DNA of 64,000 bases from Alphaproteobacteria bacterium (GCA_020632885.1 JACKEQ010000007.1:151134-215133), one strand, 5' to 3'; numbered from the stretch's first letter, positions 7,852-18,793 are shown. A program made the numbers and translations. Notes: generated by a model not told the origin, from the sequence alone.

Positions 7852-9072
7852 GTGCGCTCCCGCATCGCGTCCACCAAGCTCGTCATCGTGATGGTGGGCC
7901 TCCCGGCCCGCGGGAAGACCCACATCGCGCGCCGCGTCGCCCGCTACCTCAACTGGAAGGGGGTGAGCGCCCGTGTCTTCAACGTCGGGAGCTACCGACG
8001 CGAGCACATCGGCGCGCACCAGCCCCACACCTTCTTCGACCCCACCAACCCCGAGGGCATGGCCGCCCGCGAGCGGATGGCGGTGGCCGCGATGGAGGAC
8101 GTCGCGCGGTGGCTCGAGCACGACGGCGGGCACGTCGCCATCTACGACGCCACGAACACCACGATCGCCCGGCGGCGGCGCGTCGAGGCCTTCTTCACGG
8201 CCCGGAAGGCAGAGGTGGTGTTCCTCGAGTCCACCTGCAGCGACCCCGCGATCATCGAGGACAACATCCGGTCCCACAAGATCCGGTCGCCGGACTACAA
8301 GGGCCAGGACCCCGACGCCGCCGTGGCGGACTTCCGGCGCCGCATCGCGCACTACGAGGCCGCCTACGAGCCGCTGGACGACTCCTGCCGCTACATCCAG
8401 ACCGTCGACGTCGGCGAGCGCGTCGTCATCAACCACATCCGCGGCTGGCTGCTCGGCGGGGTCGTCAACCTGCTCACCTGCCTGCACACCCAGCCACGCA
8501 CGGTCTACCTGACGCGTCACGGCGAGTCGCGGTTCAACTCGGCGGGCCGGATCGGCGGTGACACGCCGCTCACCGCGGAGGGCGAGGCCTACGCGGAGCG
8601 CCTGACGGCCTACCTGCGCACGAAGATCGACGGGCCGGGGGTGGAGGTGTGGACGAGCACGCTCGAGCGCACGCGCGCGACGGCACGTCGGCTCCCGTGG
8701 AAGAGCTTCCCGCTCAAGGCCCTGGACGAGATCGACGCGGGCGCCTTCGACGGCATGACCTACGAGGAGATCGCCAAGAAGCACCCGGGTGACTTCGCGG
8801 CCCGCAAGCTCGGCAAGCTCACGTACCGCTACCCGCAGGGCGAGTCCTACATCGATGTGGTCAACCGCCTGGAGCCCGTCATCCTCGAGCTCGAGCGGCA
8901 CCGCGGGCCGCTGGTCATCGTGGGCCACCAGGCCATCCTGCGGGTGCTCTACGGCTACCTGACGGACAAGCCTCTCCAGGAAATCCCGCACCTGTCGATC
9001 CCGTTGCACACGGTGATCGAGCTGACGCCCATCGCGTACGGCGCGCTCGAGGAGCGGGTGCCCCTCACCTGA
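7852..9072 (+). CDS. Bifunctional 6-phosphofructo-2-kinase/fructose-2,6-bisphosphatase
   Basis: 406 residues from a GTG start two bases after the terB-like stop. The N-terminal kinase half has a P-loop, 'GLPARGKT' (residues 16-23), then 'YDATNTTIARRR' and 'SPDYKGQDPDAAVADFRRRI', as in eukaryotic PFKFB. The C-terminal half is a histidine phosphatase with 'LTRHGESRFN' (catalytic His223), 'EIDAGAFDGMTYEEI', 'YRYPQGESY' and a second histidine in 'VGHQAI' (His359). It should make and break fructose 2,6-bisphosphate. Length and domain order match PFKFB. Bacterial members are uncommon, and the role in bacterial glycolysis is unclear. The assignment by motifs is strong. Confidence 0.9.
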   Translation: MRSRIASTKLVIVMVGLPARGKTHIARRVARYLNWKGVSARVFNVGSYRREHIGAHQPHTFFDPTNPEGMAARERMAVAAMEDVARWLEHDGGHVAIYDATNTTIARRRRVEAFFTARKAEVVFLESTCSDPAIIEDNIRSHKIRSPDYKGQDPDAAVADFRRRIAHYEAAYEPLDDSCRYIQTVDVGERVVINHIRGWLLGGVVNLLTCLHTQPRTVYLTRHGESRFNSAGRIGGDTPLTAEGEAYAERLTAYLRTKIDGPGVEVWTSTLERTRATARRLPWKSFPLKALDEIDAGAFDGMTYEEIAKKHPGDFAARKLGKLTYRYPQGESYIDVVNRLEPVILELERHRGPLVIVGHQAILRVLYGYLTDKPLQEIPHLSIPLHTVIELTPIAYGALEERVPLT

Positions 9073-9075
9073 GCG

Positions 9076-9858
9076 TCACCGGCAGACGATGCTCGGCTCG
9101 AAAGAGCACGTCACGGTGTCGCCGCCGGTCACCCAGCTCTTCACGGGCACGTTGCCCTGGAACACCAGGCGGCAGCGCGCGGCGGGGACGATCTCGACGT
9201 ACGCGCGGTCCTTCACGATGGACGCCCGCTTCCGGAAGCCCACGGAGTTGCAGAGGATCTCGATCTGCCGGTACTGCTCCCGCCCCGGGCCCTTCGTGAA
9301 CACCGTGACCGGCCCGGCGCCGATGCCGCCGAACATCTCGGCCATGGGGTCCTTCACGGTGTTGTCGATCTCGTCCTGCCGCCGTCGCTGCTGGCGCGCG
9401 ATGACCTGCTGGAGATCGGGGTCCTCCACGAGGCCGCTGTCGCGCACGTGCTCCGGGCCCGCCTTCACCACGCCGCTGTTCTGGTTCGCGTCCCGGTTCC
9501 AGGCGAGGAAGCCGAGCAGGAGGATCAGGGCGGCGGCCACCGCAGCGAGCCCGCTCGCGAAGAAGAGCGCGAACACGATGGCCAGCACGCGCGTGCTGTT
9601 CGCCTCGGAGGGGGCCACGTTCGAGCCCATGTCCACCTGGCTGGAGGCGAACGGCGTGGCCATGCCGGGACCTGCGGGCAGCATGCCGCCCACGGCTCCG
9701 TTGTGCGGGATGCCCGCCCCCATAGGGGCCTGGGCTCCAGGACCCCGCTGAATGCCCCGCCCCGCCGCACCTGCGGCGTCAGGGCCTCCCTGGGCCTGGA
9801 GCGACTCGGCGACACGCATGCGGTGGAGCGCGTCGGGCTGGCGTTGGGGTCGGGTCAC
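9076..9858 (-). CDS. Single-pass membrane protein, unknown function
   Basis: 260 residues. The first ~85 are Pro/Gly/Ala-rich and probably disordered. One strong membrane span covers about residues 91-119 ('VLAIVFALFFASGLAAVAAA' begins it). After that come a charged linker ('IARQQRRRQDEIDN') and a C-terminal domain of about 110 residues with three cysteines ('ILCNSVG', 'ARCRLVF', 'VTCSFEPSIVC'). The C-terminal domain has a PEGA-like feel ('CRLVFQGNVPVKSWVTGG'), but I am not sure. The topology is probably cytoplasmic N-terminus and periplasmic C-terminus. It lies 3 bp from the convergent PFK-2/FBPase-2 gene and is divergent from the thioesterase. Confidence 0.65.
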   Translation of the reverse strand: MTRPQRQPDALHRMRVAESLQAQGGPDAAGAAGRGIQRGPGAQAPMGAGIPHNGAVGGMLPAGPGMATPFASSQVDMGSNVAPSEANSTRVLAIVFALFFASGLAAVAAALILLLGFLAWNRDANQNSGVVKAGPEHVRDSGLVEDPDLQQVIARQQRRRQDEIDNTVKDPMAEMFGGIGAGPVTVFTKGPGREQYRQIEILCNSVGFRKRASIVKDRAYVEIVPAARCRLVFQGNVPVKSWVTGGDTVTCSFEPSIVCR

Positions 9859-9945
9859 GGTGTCCTCGATGGCGTCCGAACGACGCCTCCCGGTGCGATC
9901 TTACGCCGGTGACGGGATAGTCCGCCACGCCCGGAGGAACGCCAC

Positions 9946-10362
9946 GTGGAGCCACACGTCCACCACGTCCAGATCTACTACGAGGACACCGACTTCTCGG
10001 GGGTCGTGTACCACCCGAACTACCTGAAGTACTTCGAGCGGGCCCGGGAGCACATGCTCGGCGTGGACGCGCTGGTGGAGATGTGGGACCGCGACGGCAT
10101 CGGGTTCGTCGTCTACAAGTGCTCCCTCGAGTTCAAGAAGGGCGCACGGTTCGGCGACCACCTCGAGATCCGCACGACGGCCCGTCGGGAGGGGCCGTTC
10201 CGCCTGCTCTTCGACCAGCAGGTCTGGCGTGCCGACTCCCCGACCGCGCTGGTGAAGGGCGTGGTGGAGATGGTGGCCGTGAACAAGGAGAACCAGCTCG
10301 TGCGCCTGCCCCCCGCCGTCGAGGAGGCCGCGCGCGCCTGGATGGAGGAAGGTCCGGCCTGA
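9946..10362 (+). CDS. ybgC: YbgC/4HBT-family acyl-CoA thioesterase
   Basis: 138 residues, hot-dog fold. A GTG start follows CCGGAGGAACGCC. The N-terminal signature 'YYEDTDFSGVVYHPNYLKYF' holds the catalytic aspartate (Asp16), and 'FERAREHML' follows as in YbgC. These enzymes hydrolyse acyl-CoA or acyl-ACP thioesters and are often linked to tol-pal or phospholipid metabolism; no tol gene is in this window. A TA-rich patch ('GGATAGTCC', about 9915-9923) lies 25 bp before the start and could be a -10 region. Length and motif match the family well; substrate is unknown. Confidence 0.9.
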   Translation: MEPHVHHVQIYYEDTDFSGVVYHPNYLKYFERAREHMLGVDALVEMWDRDGIGFVVYKCSLEFKKGARFGDHLEIRTTARREGPFRLLFDQQVWRADSPTALVKGVVEMVAVNKENQLVRLPPAVEEAARAWMEEGPA

Positions 10363-10406
10363 CCGGGCGTTCCGGTGCCGTCCCTGGCGTGACGGGCAGC
10401 ATGGAT

Positions 10407-10412
10407 TATGCT
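10407..10412 (+). promoter_or_regulatory. Possible -10 element before the Asp-rich lipoprotein gene
   Basis: TATGCT stands out in GC-rich DNA 20 bp before the ATG at 10433. A similar TATGCG (15770-15775) lies 18 bp before boxC. No convincing -35 box is seen at 16-18 bp upstream of either. This is a weak call based on A+T content and position only. Confidence 0.25.
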
Positions 10413-10432
10413 CCCGGCCTCACGGAGGCTCC

Positions 10433-12892
10433 ATGCGACCCATCGCCCTTCTTCTCGCCCTCTCGATGTTCGCCTGCAAGGGCAACACGCCCACGCCGAC
10501 CGAGACGGACACCGACACGGACACCGATACCGATTCGGACACCGACGCGGACACCGATGCCGATTCGGACGCGGATACCGACGCCGACACGGACGCGGAT
10601 ACCGACGCCGACACGGATGCGGACACCGACGCCGACACGGACACGGACACCGACGCCGACACCGATTCGGATACCGACACGGACACGGACGCCGATTCGG
10701 ACACCGACACGGACGCTGATTCGGACACCGATGCCGATTCGGACACGGACACCGACGCCGATTCGGACACGGACACCGACGCCGATTCGGACACCGACAC
10801 CGACACCGATGCGGACACCGACACCGGTCCGGACCTCTGCGCCGACGTGATCACCGCGGCCACGGGCGTCGGCATCATCGCGACGGGCGACACGACCCTG
10901 GGCGCGGCGAACCTCACCGCCGCGTGCCAGAGCAACTCCAACAACGCTCCCGAGCAGCTCGTGCGCTGGATCGCGCCGACGACCGGTGAGTACGAGGTCG
11001 ACACCTCCCTGTCGGCCATCAGCGATACCGTCCTGAGCCGGATCACGGCCTGCGACGACACCACGTCCCTCGCCTGCAACGACGACGACGGCGTCGGCTT
11101 CCGCTCGCTGCTCACCCTCTCGCTCCAGCAGGACGAGGAGGTCGTGCTCGTGGTCGACGGCTACGGCACCAACCAGGGCGCCTGGACCCTCGAGGCCCGC
11201 TACGCCGACGAGAGCGACTGCGGCGACACGGTCGACAACAACGGCGACGGCCTCACCGACTGCCTCGACCCCTCCTGTGTCGGCGAGACCGCATGCATCG
11301 AGGTCGACTGCACCGACGGCACCGACAACAACCTCAACGGCCTGACCGACTGCGCGGACCCCGACTGCGACGCGGTCACGGAGTGCATCGAGGTCGACTG
11401 TGCCGACACGATCGACAACGACGCCAACGGCCTCACCGACTGTGACGACCCCGACTGCGCGACGGCGGCGAACTGCTACGAGTCCGACTGTACCGACACC
11501 ATCGACAACGACGGCGACGGCCTGACCGACTGTGCGGACGACGAGTGCGGCAACGACCCCGCCTGCGTCGAGCTCGACTGCACCGACACCATCGACAACG
11601 ACTTCGACACCCTCACCGACTGCCTCGACCCCGACTGCGTCGACGCGCTCGACTGCGACGCGGACTTCGTCGACATCCTCACCGCCGACACCTGCCCGGT
11701 CGCCGTGCCCGTGTCCGCCTTCCCCGCCCGCTTCGTGGGTCGGAACGCGGGTGGCACGGTCTGGGGAACGCCCACGCCCAGCTGCAGCATCTCCTCGAAC
11801 TCGACCGGTGCCTGGTACACCTTCACGGCCACCGAGAACGGCATGCTCTCGGCATCGAGCTGCGGCAGCACGTTCGACACCGAGATCTCGGTCCTGAGCG
11901 GCGACTGCGCTGGCACACTCACCTGTGAGGGCAACAACGACGACAGCTCGGCCGTTTGTGGCTCCAGCGCATCCACCCGCAGCGCGCTCACGGTGGCGGT
12001 CACCTCCGGCACGACCTACGAGGTGTACGTCGGCGGGTTCTCTTCCGCCACCGGTGAGTACGAGCTCCTCATGGACTTCGTGCCCGACGCCAGCGACACC
12101 GACACCGACACCGACGCCGATTCGGACACCGACACCGACACCGACGCCGACTCGGATGCCGACGCCGACAGCGACACCGATTCGGACACCGACGCCGACA
12201 CGGATGCGGACACCGACGCCGACACGGATGCGGACACCGACGCCGACACCGATGCGGACACCGACGCCGACACGGATGCGGACACTGACGCCGACACCGA
12301 CACCGCGGACACCGAGCTGCTGATGATCACCGAGGTGGTCGACGGCACGATGTCCGGGGGCAAGCCGAAGTTCGTCGAGGTCACCAACGTGGGCAGCACC
12401 ACGATCGACCTCTCGGCATACAGCATCGGCACGTTCTTCAATGGGGCCACCGACAACCTCCGGCACATCACGTTGAGCGGCAGCCTGGCGGCCGGCGCAT
12501 CCATCGTCGTGCAGGGCCACAACGACGATCCGGTGTTCAACACCGTGTACGGGTTCGAGCCGGACTTCGACGACATGGGCCAGTTCAACGGCGACGATGT
12601 CGTCGTCCTGATGCTCGGCGCGCCCACGGATCCGACCGGTGCCGGGGCCGTGATCGTGGACGTGTACGGGGTCGTGGGTGTGGATGCCGTCCCGTCGTCG
12701 GGCTCTCCCGAGGTGTGGGCCTACACGGACTCCTACGCCCGTCGCCTGGTCACCGCGAGCCCCACGGCCACGTTCGACCCGGCGCAGTGGGACATCGGCG
12801 GTGAGAACGCGCTCGAGGGAGCAGGGAACAACGACACCGACAACCTGCCTGTGCTGCAGGCGAACACGACGCCGGGCGTCTACCCCAACTGA
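10433..12892 (+). CDS. Large Asp/Thr-rich lipoprotein with PPC-like, Cys-repeat and lamin-tail domains
   Basis: 819 residues. The lipobox 'LSMFAC' puts the lipidated cysteine at 15. Residues about 23-135 are a low-complexity stretch of Asp alternating with Thr, Ala or Ser. A PPC-like domain follows (about 140-255). Then come five ~30-residue repeats (about 262-410) of the form '[21 protein letters not shown]'. A second PPC-like domain follows (about 415-545), then a second Asp-rich stretch (about 554-624), and finally a lamin-tail-like domain (about 625-800; '[20 protein letters not shown]', 'IDLSAYSIG'). It is probably displayed on the outer membrane and may bind divalent metal through its many Asp residues. 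A hairpin terminator follows 22 bp after the stop. Confidence 0.85.
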   Translation: MRPIALLLALSMFACKGNTPTPTETDTDTDTDTDSDTDADTDADSDADTDADTDADTDADTDADTDADTDTDTDADTDSDTDTDTDADSDTDTDADSDTDADSDTDTDADSDTDTDADSDTDTDTDADTDTGPDLCADVITAATGVGIIATGDTTLGAANLTAACQSNSNNAPEQLVRWIAPTTGEYEVDTSLSAISDTVLSRITACDDTTSLACNDDDGVGFRSLLTLSLQQDEEVVLVVDGYGTNQGAWTLEARYADESDCGDTVDNNGDGLTDCLDPSCVGETACIEVDCTDGTDNNLNGLTDCADPDCDAVTECIEVDCADTIDNDANGLTDCDDPDCATAANCYESDCTDTIDNDGDGLTDCADDECGNDPACVELDCTDTIDNDFDTLTDCLDPDCVDALDCDADFVDILTADTCPVAVPVSAFPARFVGRNAGGTVWGTPTPSCSISSNSTGAWYTFTATENGMLSASSCGSTFDTEISVLSGDCAGTLTCEGNNDDSSAVCGSSASTRSALTVAVTSGTTYEVYVGGFSSATGEYELLMDFVPDASDTDTDTDADSDTDTDTDADSDADADSDTDSDTDADTDADTDADTDADTDADTDADTDADTDADTDADTDTADTELLMITEVVDGTMSGGKPKFVEVTNVGSTTIDLSAYSIGTFFNGATDNLRHITLSGSLAAGASIVVQGHNDDPVFNTVYGFEPDFDDMGQFNGDDVVVLMLGAPTDPTGAGAVIVDVYGVVGVDAVPSSGSPEVWAYTDSYARRLVTASPTATFDPAQWDIGGENALEGAGNNDTDNLPVLQANTTPGVYPN
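10500..10830 (+). repeat. Low-complexity GAC-ACC-GAC-GCC codon repeat (first block)
   Basis: Irregular tandem array of GAC followed by ACC, ACG, GCC, GCG or TCG, encoding Asp-Thr/Ala/Ser pairs inside the lipoprotein gene. Synonymous and Ala/Ser variants are mixed, so this is not a perfect microsatellite. Such DNA is prone to slippage in multiples of 6 bp, which would change protein length but not frame. Confidence 0.9.
12096..12304 (+). repeat. Low-complexity Asp-rich codon repeat (second block)
   Basis: Second block of the same Asp-Thr/Ala/Ser coding repeat, separating the second PPC-like domain from the lamin-tail-like domain. It has the same codon alternation as the first block, so the two blocks could recombine and delete the domains between them in frame. 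Confidence 0.9.
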
Positions 12893-12914
12893 TCGCCCGA
12901 GCGTTCTCGCTCCA

Positions 12915-12944
12915 GAGGCCCGGCGGGTTCACCCGTCGGGCCTC
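12915..12944 (+). terminator. Hairpin terminator after the Asp-rich lipoprotein gene
   Basis: A 14-bp inverted repeat, GAGGCCCGGCGGGT / ACCCGTCGGGCCTC, with one G-T mismatch and a very short TC loop, begins 22 bp after the stop. The tail is TTCGCGTTC rather than a clear T-run, so it is a strong stem with a weak U-tract. Confidence 0.7.
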
Positions 12945-13078
12945 TTCGCGTTCACATGTGCGCTCCCGCGTGCACCTGCAGCCGGAGGTGTCCCATCGTC
13001 CCCTGGTTTCTCGCGTCCGCCGTCCTTCCCGCTCCACCCCCACCCCCACCCGCTACAGGCTCCTTCTGCCAGTTGTTC

Positions 13079-13339
13079 ATGTTCTTGCCAGCGGTCTCGC
13101 AGCCGACGGGGACGGTGGCGGGTGGCGCCATGATCGAGACGACCTCGTTCGATGGCGGGCTGCCCAACCGGCCCGGCCTCGAGCGGGCGCTGATCATGAC
13201 CGGCGGTGTCACCCTGCCGACGAACGGCATCGCCACCAACGGTGTCCCCGAGGAGACCGACGTCAGGCTCGAGGGCGTTTCGATCGACCGCATCACGCGA
13301 TCCCGGCTTCCGCTGAACGGTCGGGTGGCCTTCCGCTGA
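13079..13339 (+). CDS. Small orphan protein, possible gene remnant
   Basis: The frame from about 13065 to 13339 has the strong G/C third-position bias of real genes here, mainly from 13131 on. I give the ATG at 13079 (86 residues); an ATG at 13131 (69 residues) is as likely. Neither has a good ribosome site. The product ('GGLPNRPGLERALIMTGGVT', 'RLEGVSIDRITRSRLPLNGR') is not a family I recognise. The DNA before it is proline-coding low complexity (13027-13050) with poor codon bias, so this could be the 3' end of a decayed gene. It stops 3 bp before the convergent CoA-transferase gene. Confidence 0.4.
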   Translation: MFLPAVSQPTGTVAGGAMIETTSFDGGLPNRPGLERALIMTGGVTLPTNGIATNGVPEETDVRLEGVSIDRITRSRLPLNGRVAFR

Positions 13340-13342
13340 ACG

Positions 13343-15283
13343 TCAGCGGAACACGCCCCGTACCAACCCCACGCCCACGAGCCAGCGGGCGCGCGCCAGC
13401 CACCATCGCCGCCGGCCCACCAGGTGGGGCCCGGGGCCCTCGCGCTCCACGCCCGTCCACGCCTTCGTCGCCCAGCCCCGCGGGCGGCTGGCGCCCTCCG
13501 TGACCGCCGTGCGCGACAGCGCCAGGGGGCTGTCGATCCGCGTGAAGGACCCCAGATCCTCCCGGGTCTCCCGGCGCACGAGCGGGCAGGCTGCTCGCGC
13601 GCCCGCCTGTGACGCACGGGGAACGCGCTCCCCGTGCGCCACGAAGGTCCAGCCGTCGTCCTTCACCCACCCGTCCACGGCAGGCACCCCGCCCAGCGCC
13701 GCAGCGGCCTGCAGCCACGTGGACGTCCGGGCCAGCGAGGCCTCTGCGTCCCCGCCGCCGTAGAGTGCCACCAGCGCGCCGTAGGCGCCGAAGAGCCCCG
13801 TCAGCAGGTCGTGGATCGGCACCGGGAAGAGCTCCGGCGAGCCTGGGCCGCCGTACGCTGCCTCCATGCCGCACGCAGCCTGCACGGTCTGCTCCCAGCC
13901 CGGACGGCCCGCCCAGGGCCCGTGGGCACCGAAGGCCGACAGCGACACCCTGTGGGGCGCGAGGTCCAGGAGGCCCAGCCGGTCGGCGACCCCGGGGCGG
14001 AAGTTCTGGAGGACGACGTCCGGCTGCAGGCGGGCCACCAGGTCCTCGAGAGCAACCCGTCCCGCACGCGTCTGGAGGTCCAGCCACACGGACGCCTTCC
14101 CGCGGTCGAACAGCGCGTGGAACCCGTCCACCCAGGCCGGATGGAGCCAGGGGTCGTCCACGCGCACGACCTCCGCGCCGAGCTCCGCCAGGGTGCGCCC
14201 GGCGACCGGGCCCGCGATGACCATCGTGAAGTCGAGCACCCGTATGCCCGCGAGCGGCGGGCGACGGTCGTCGCCCGTGGGCTCGGGTTGCGTCCGCCAG
14301 CGCCCCGCCACCTCGTCGATCGAGCCGGTCCGGACGGGCTGGACGCGGGATCCGACCGTGTCGGTCGCGGGGCCCGGCATCGGTCCGTCGACCGTCGTCA
14401 CGACATGCCCACCCTCTGCGGCCATCGGGCTCGACATCCACGTGCCCACGTCACGGACCGCGGCCAGGCAGAGGTCCGGGAAGCGCGCCTCCCATGCCTC
14501 GGCATCGGCCGTGGCGAGCACCCGGCGGAGGGCCGCCGTCGCGCGAACCGCCTCCCGGACCCCACCGAGGGACCCGGGGTCGGCGAGGGTCTCGGCCGAG
14601 AGCACGCCCGCCAGGTCGGCCCCCTCCGCTCCGAGGGCGTCGAGGAACGCCCGCAGGTGGTGCGGGAGGCCCAGGTGCACGAACAGGTGCCCGGACCGGC
14701 AGGGATGCAGCGCCACGAACGGGCTCGCGACCCACTGGAGCGGCTGGAAGGCGCGGGAGGGCCGGTCCGTGAAGAACGCCAGCAGCTCCTGGGTGCTCAC
14801 GGCCGCGTCGTAGAGGCTCACGCGCACCGACTGACCCCGCCCGTCGCGGCGGCGCGCCAGCAGGGCCGCCACCACGCCGTTCACGGCCCAGGCGGCCGCC
14901 GTGGTGGTGACGGCGGGGACGTCGTGGAACCGGGGACGGAGACCCACCGGGGGCTCGTAGAGCCCCGTCCGGGCCGCGACGAGCTCCTCGATGGGCGGTC
15001 CACCGCCGCCGTGGAGACGGCACCACACGGTGGCCGGGGGACGGGGCATGGGGAGCCCGTCGGGCGTACCGTCGATCACCACGTCGGCCTTCGCGACGAG
15101 AGCCGCAGGATCGCCCGTCACCACGGTCTTCCCGCGGTCGTACCCCGCCCAGCGCACGGGCAGGTCGGACGGGCTCCGCACCACGACGACGTCCGCCCCC
15201 TGATCGGCGAGCAGGACCCCCGCGAGGGCTGCGGCATCCCCGCCCCCCACCTGGACCACCTGCACGCCCTCCAGCCCGGCCAT
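13343..15283 (-). CDS. Fused two-domain CaiB/BaiF-type (family III) CoA-transferase
   Basis: 646 residues, about 1.6 times a normal family III subunit (~400). The ATG at 15283 follows GAGGAGGGCGC. The N-terminal half has 'GVLLADQGADVVVV' and 'RRRDGRGQSVRVSLYDAA', where Asp159 matches the catalytic aspartate that carries the acyl anhydride. The second half (from about residue 348) repeats the start of the fold: 'IRVLDFTMVIAGPVAGRTLA', 'ELGAEVVRVDDP', 'LQNFRPGVADRLGL'. It is therefore a head-to-tail fusion of two related domains, as in formyl-CoA:oxalate or carnitine-type enzymes. It probably moves CoA between carboxylic acids; the nearby box genes suggest an aromatic or dicarboxylic substrate, but that is inference. 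Confidence 0.85.
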   Translation of the reverse strand: MAGLEGVQVVQVGGGDAAALAGVLLADQGADVVVVRSPSDLPVRWAGYDRGKTVVTGDPAALVAKADVVIDGTPDGLPMPRPPATVWCRLHGGGGPPIEELVAARTGLYEPPVGLRPRFHDVPAVTTTAAAWAVNGVVAALLARRRDGRGQSVRVSLYDAAVSTQELLAFFTDRPSRAFQPLQWVASPFVALHPCRSGHLFVHLGLPHHLRAFLDALGAEGADLAGVLSAETLADPGSLGGVREAVRATAALRRVLATADAEAWEARFPDLCLAAVRDVGTWMSSPMAAEGGHVVTTVDGPMPGPATDTVGSRVQPVRTGSIDEVAGRWRTQPEPTGDDRRPPLAGIRVLDFTMVIAGPVAGRTLAELGAEVVRVDDPWLHPAWVDGFHALFDRGKASVWLDLQTRAGRVALEDLVARLQPDVVLQNFRPGVADRLGLLDLAPHRVSLSAFGAHGPWAGRPGWEQTVQAACGMEAAYGGPGSPELFPVPIHDLLTGLFGAYGALVALYGGGDAEASLARTSTWLQAAAALGGVPAVDGWVKDDGWTFVAHGERVPRASQAGARAACPLVRRETREDLGSFTRIDSPLALSRTAVTEGASRPRGWATKAWTGVEREGPGPHLVGRRRWWLARARWLVGVGLVRGVFR

Positions 15284-15345
15284 GCGCCCTCCTCGCACCC
15301 GCCATAGTCCATGCTGCGGGGTCGCGCCCAGCACCAGGAGGGACG

Positions 15346-15744
15346 ATGGAGACGCTCACGGGTGGATGTCTGTGTGGGGGCGTGCGGTACGAGGTCGTCG
15401 GCGAGCCGGTCCGGTTCTACCACTGCCACTGCTCGCGTTGCCGGAAGGCCAGCGGCACGGGCCACGCGTCCAACCTCTTCGTGAAGGGCGAGCTGCGCTG
15501 GCTCTCCGGGGCCGACCAGATCCACACGTTCGCCCACCCCGAGGCTCAACGCTTCGCGAACACCTTCTGCACGGTCTGTGGCGGCCGGGTACCCCGCCAG
15601 GTGCCGACCCATGTGTTCATCCCGGCCGGCTCCCTCGACACCGAGCCCTCCATCCGACCCCAGGCCCGCATCTTCTCGGGCTCGCGGGCCTCCTGGTCGT
15701 GCGACGGGTCCGACGTGCCGGCCTTCGACGCGCTGCCGTCGTGA
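15346..15744 (+). CDS. GFA/CENP-V family zinc protein
   Basis: 132 residues. The zinc cysteines of the family are all present: Cys8 and Cys10 ('GGCLCGGVRY'), Cys27, Cys29 and Cys32 ('CHCSRCRKASGTG'), Cys75 and Cys78 ('FCTVCGG'). The family includes glutathione-dependent formaldehyde-activating enzyme, but most members have no proven reaction. The ATG follows CAGGAGGGACG. It is divergent from the CoA-transferase gene and 48 bp upstream of boxC. The family call is firm; function is open. Confidence 0.9.
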   Translation: METLTGGCLCGGVRYEVVGEPVRFYHCHCSRCRKASGTGHASNLFVKGELRWLSGADQIHTFAHPEAQRFANTFCTVCGGRVPRQVPTHVFIPAGSLDTEPSIRPQARIFSGSRASWSCDGSDVPAFDALPS

Positions 15745-15792
15745 TCCCGCGCTGACCCGCCAGCGGTGTTATGCGCGCCGCCTGGAGGGCCC

Positions 15793-17432
<1,640 letters not shown>

Positions 17433-17436
<4 letters not shown>

Positions 17437-18779
17437 TCGCGCTCCTGCTGGCCACTGCCTCACCCGCCCCGCGGGTGGTCACCGGGGCGCCCGCCACCCC
17501 GGACGGTCTGCCGCGCGTGCTCCTCGTGGACGACGCGGAGGCCACGTTCGAGGTCGGGATCGTCGGGGGCACACCCACGGTGCATCCGTCCTGGGAGGCC
17601 GCCCGGTCGGCCGCGCGGCATCCGGTCCTCTACCCCACGGACCTCGTGGCCGACGCGCTCGCGGACTCCGCAGACGCCCTGCTGGCCGCGCTGATCACCG
17701 ACCCCGCCCACAACCGGCTCGTCCACGACCTCCTCGTCGCCGTGGACGACCGCCCCGAGGACGACCCCGTCCGCGTCTGGCTCGCCGTCGCCGCGAGCCT
17801 CGGCGGCATCCCCCTCGACACCCTCGATCTGCCGGTCGCGCTCCAGGAGCGCGCGTCGCACGACGCCGCCTCGTTCCGCGCCAAGAACCGGCCGGTGGGC
17901 CGCTGGTTCGCCGAACCCGCCCTCGCGCGTGCCTGGGCCCGCGACGCCTGGCTCGCCGACGCGCTCACCCCCGCCGTCGTCGCAGGGCTCCCGACCGACG
18001 GGCCCCTCGTGGACCGCATCCGCGCCCGTCGGGAGCTCGATCTGCGCGCGTGGGGAGCATCGAGCCAGGGCATCGCCGTGCGCCCCGTGCCCGTCGAGCT
18101 CCACACCGGCAAGGGGTTCGCTGGAGCCGTGCGGGCGGCCCTGTCGGCCGTCGACGGCGCCCAGGTCCGCACCCGGATGCTCGAGGTCGGCACGGTCCCG
18201 GCGACGGACGTCATCCCGTCCGTCACCGTCGAGCCCACGCCGTTCTGGGAGGCCTGTCGGGACGCGCTCTCCGACCTCCCGCCCACCTGGCCCCCCGCGA
18301 CCACCGCGGTCCGTGAGCTCTGCGCGACGGGCGCCACCCAGCTCGCCGTCGACCGCGGTCAGGCCGAGTCCAACACGTCTGCGTGGCAGTCCCCCGAGCT
18401 CCCGACGACCACAGCCGCCGTCCTGCCGCTCGTGTTCCGCCACGGCCAGGACGTCGAGGGCCTCGCTCGCGTGGGCGTGCGCACCCTGGACGTCGTCGTC
18501 CGCTACGGGCGTCCCCCCGCGATCCGCTCCGACGGGCAGCCCGCGACCGCACCGGTCTCCCCGGCCTGGCGCACCCTCCTCGTCCCCGCCTGGGAGCCCT
18601 TCGAAGCGCCCGCCCCGCCGGACCCCGAGCAGCTCGAGGCCGCCATCCGCGCGTCCGACCCCGCCGCGATCCGCGCGCTGCTGCATCCCGAACCGCCCGG
18701 TGGGTGTGGCTGTCACCAATCCGCTGCACCCAGGCGTGCCCTCCTGATCGCGCTCATGCTTGTTAGAAGGCGCTCCTGA
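17433..18779 (+). CDS. Exported protein between boxC and boxB, probable CTG start, MYXO-CTERM-like tail
   Basis: About 448 residues, unknown family. The reading frame has no ATG, GTG or TTG near the boxC stop. The CTG at 17433 overlaps the stop as CTGA and would give a signal peptide ('LIALLLATASPAP'). A GTG at 17475 would remove that signal. The C-terminus has 'GGCGCHQSAA', a hydrophobic run and 'RRRS', the layout of a MYXO-CTERM surface tail, so an N-terminal signal is expected; this favours the CTG start. The body is Ala/Asp/Pro-rich ('HTGKGFAGAVRAALSAVDG', 'VEPTPFWEACRDALSDL'). No link to benzoate chemistry is visible apart from position. Coding is certain; the start is moderately sure. 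Confidence 0.7.
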
Positions 18780-18793
18780 CCCGGAGGCCAGCC

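Noticed and set aside
10500..12304. Possible CRISPR-like array because of short regular repeats
   Set aside because: Units are 6 bp codon pairs with no spacers, and the frame stays open through both blocks; it is coding low complexity.
10406..12520. Minus-strand Val/Gly-rich frame opposite the Asp-rich lipoprotein
   Set aside because: Its repeats are the reverse reading of the GAC-ACC-GCC codon array. The plus strand has the lipobox and folded domains.
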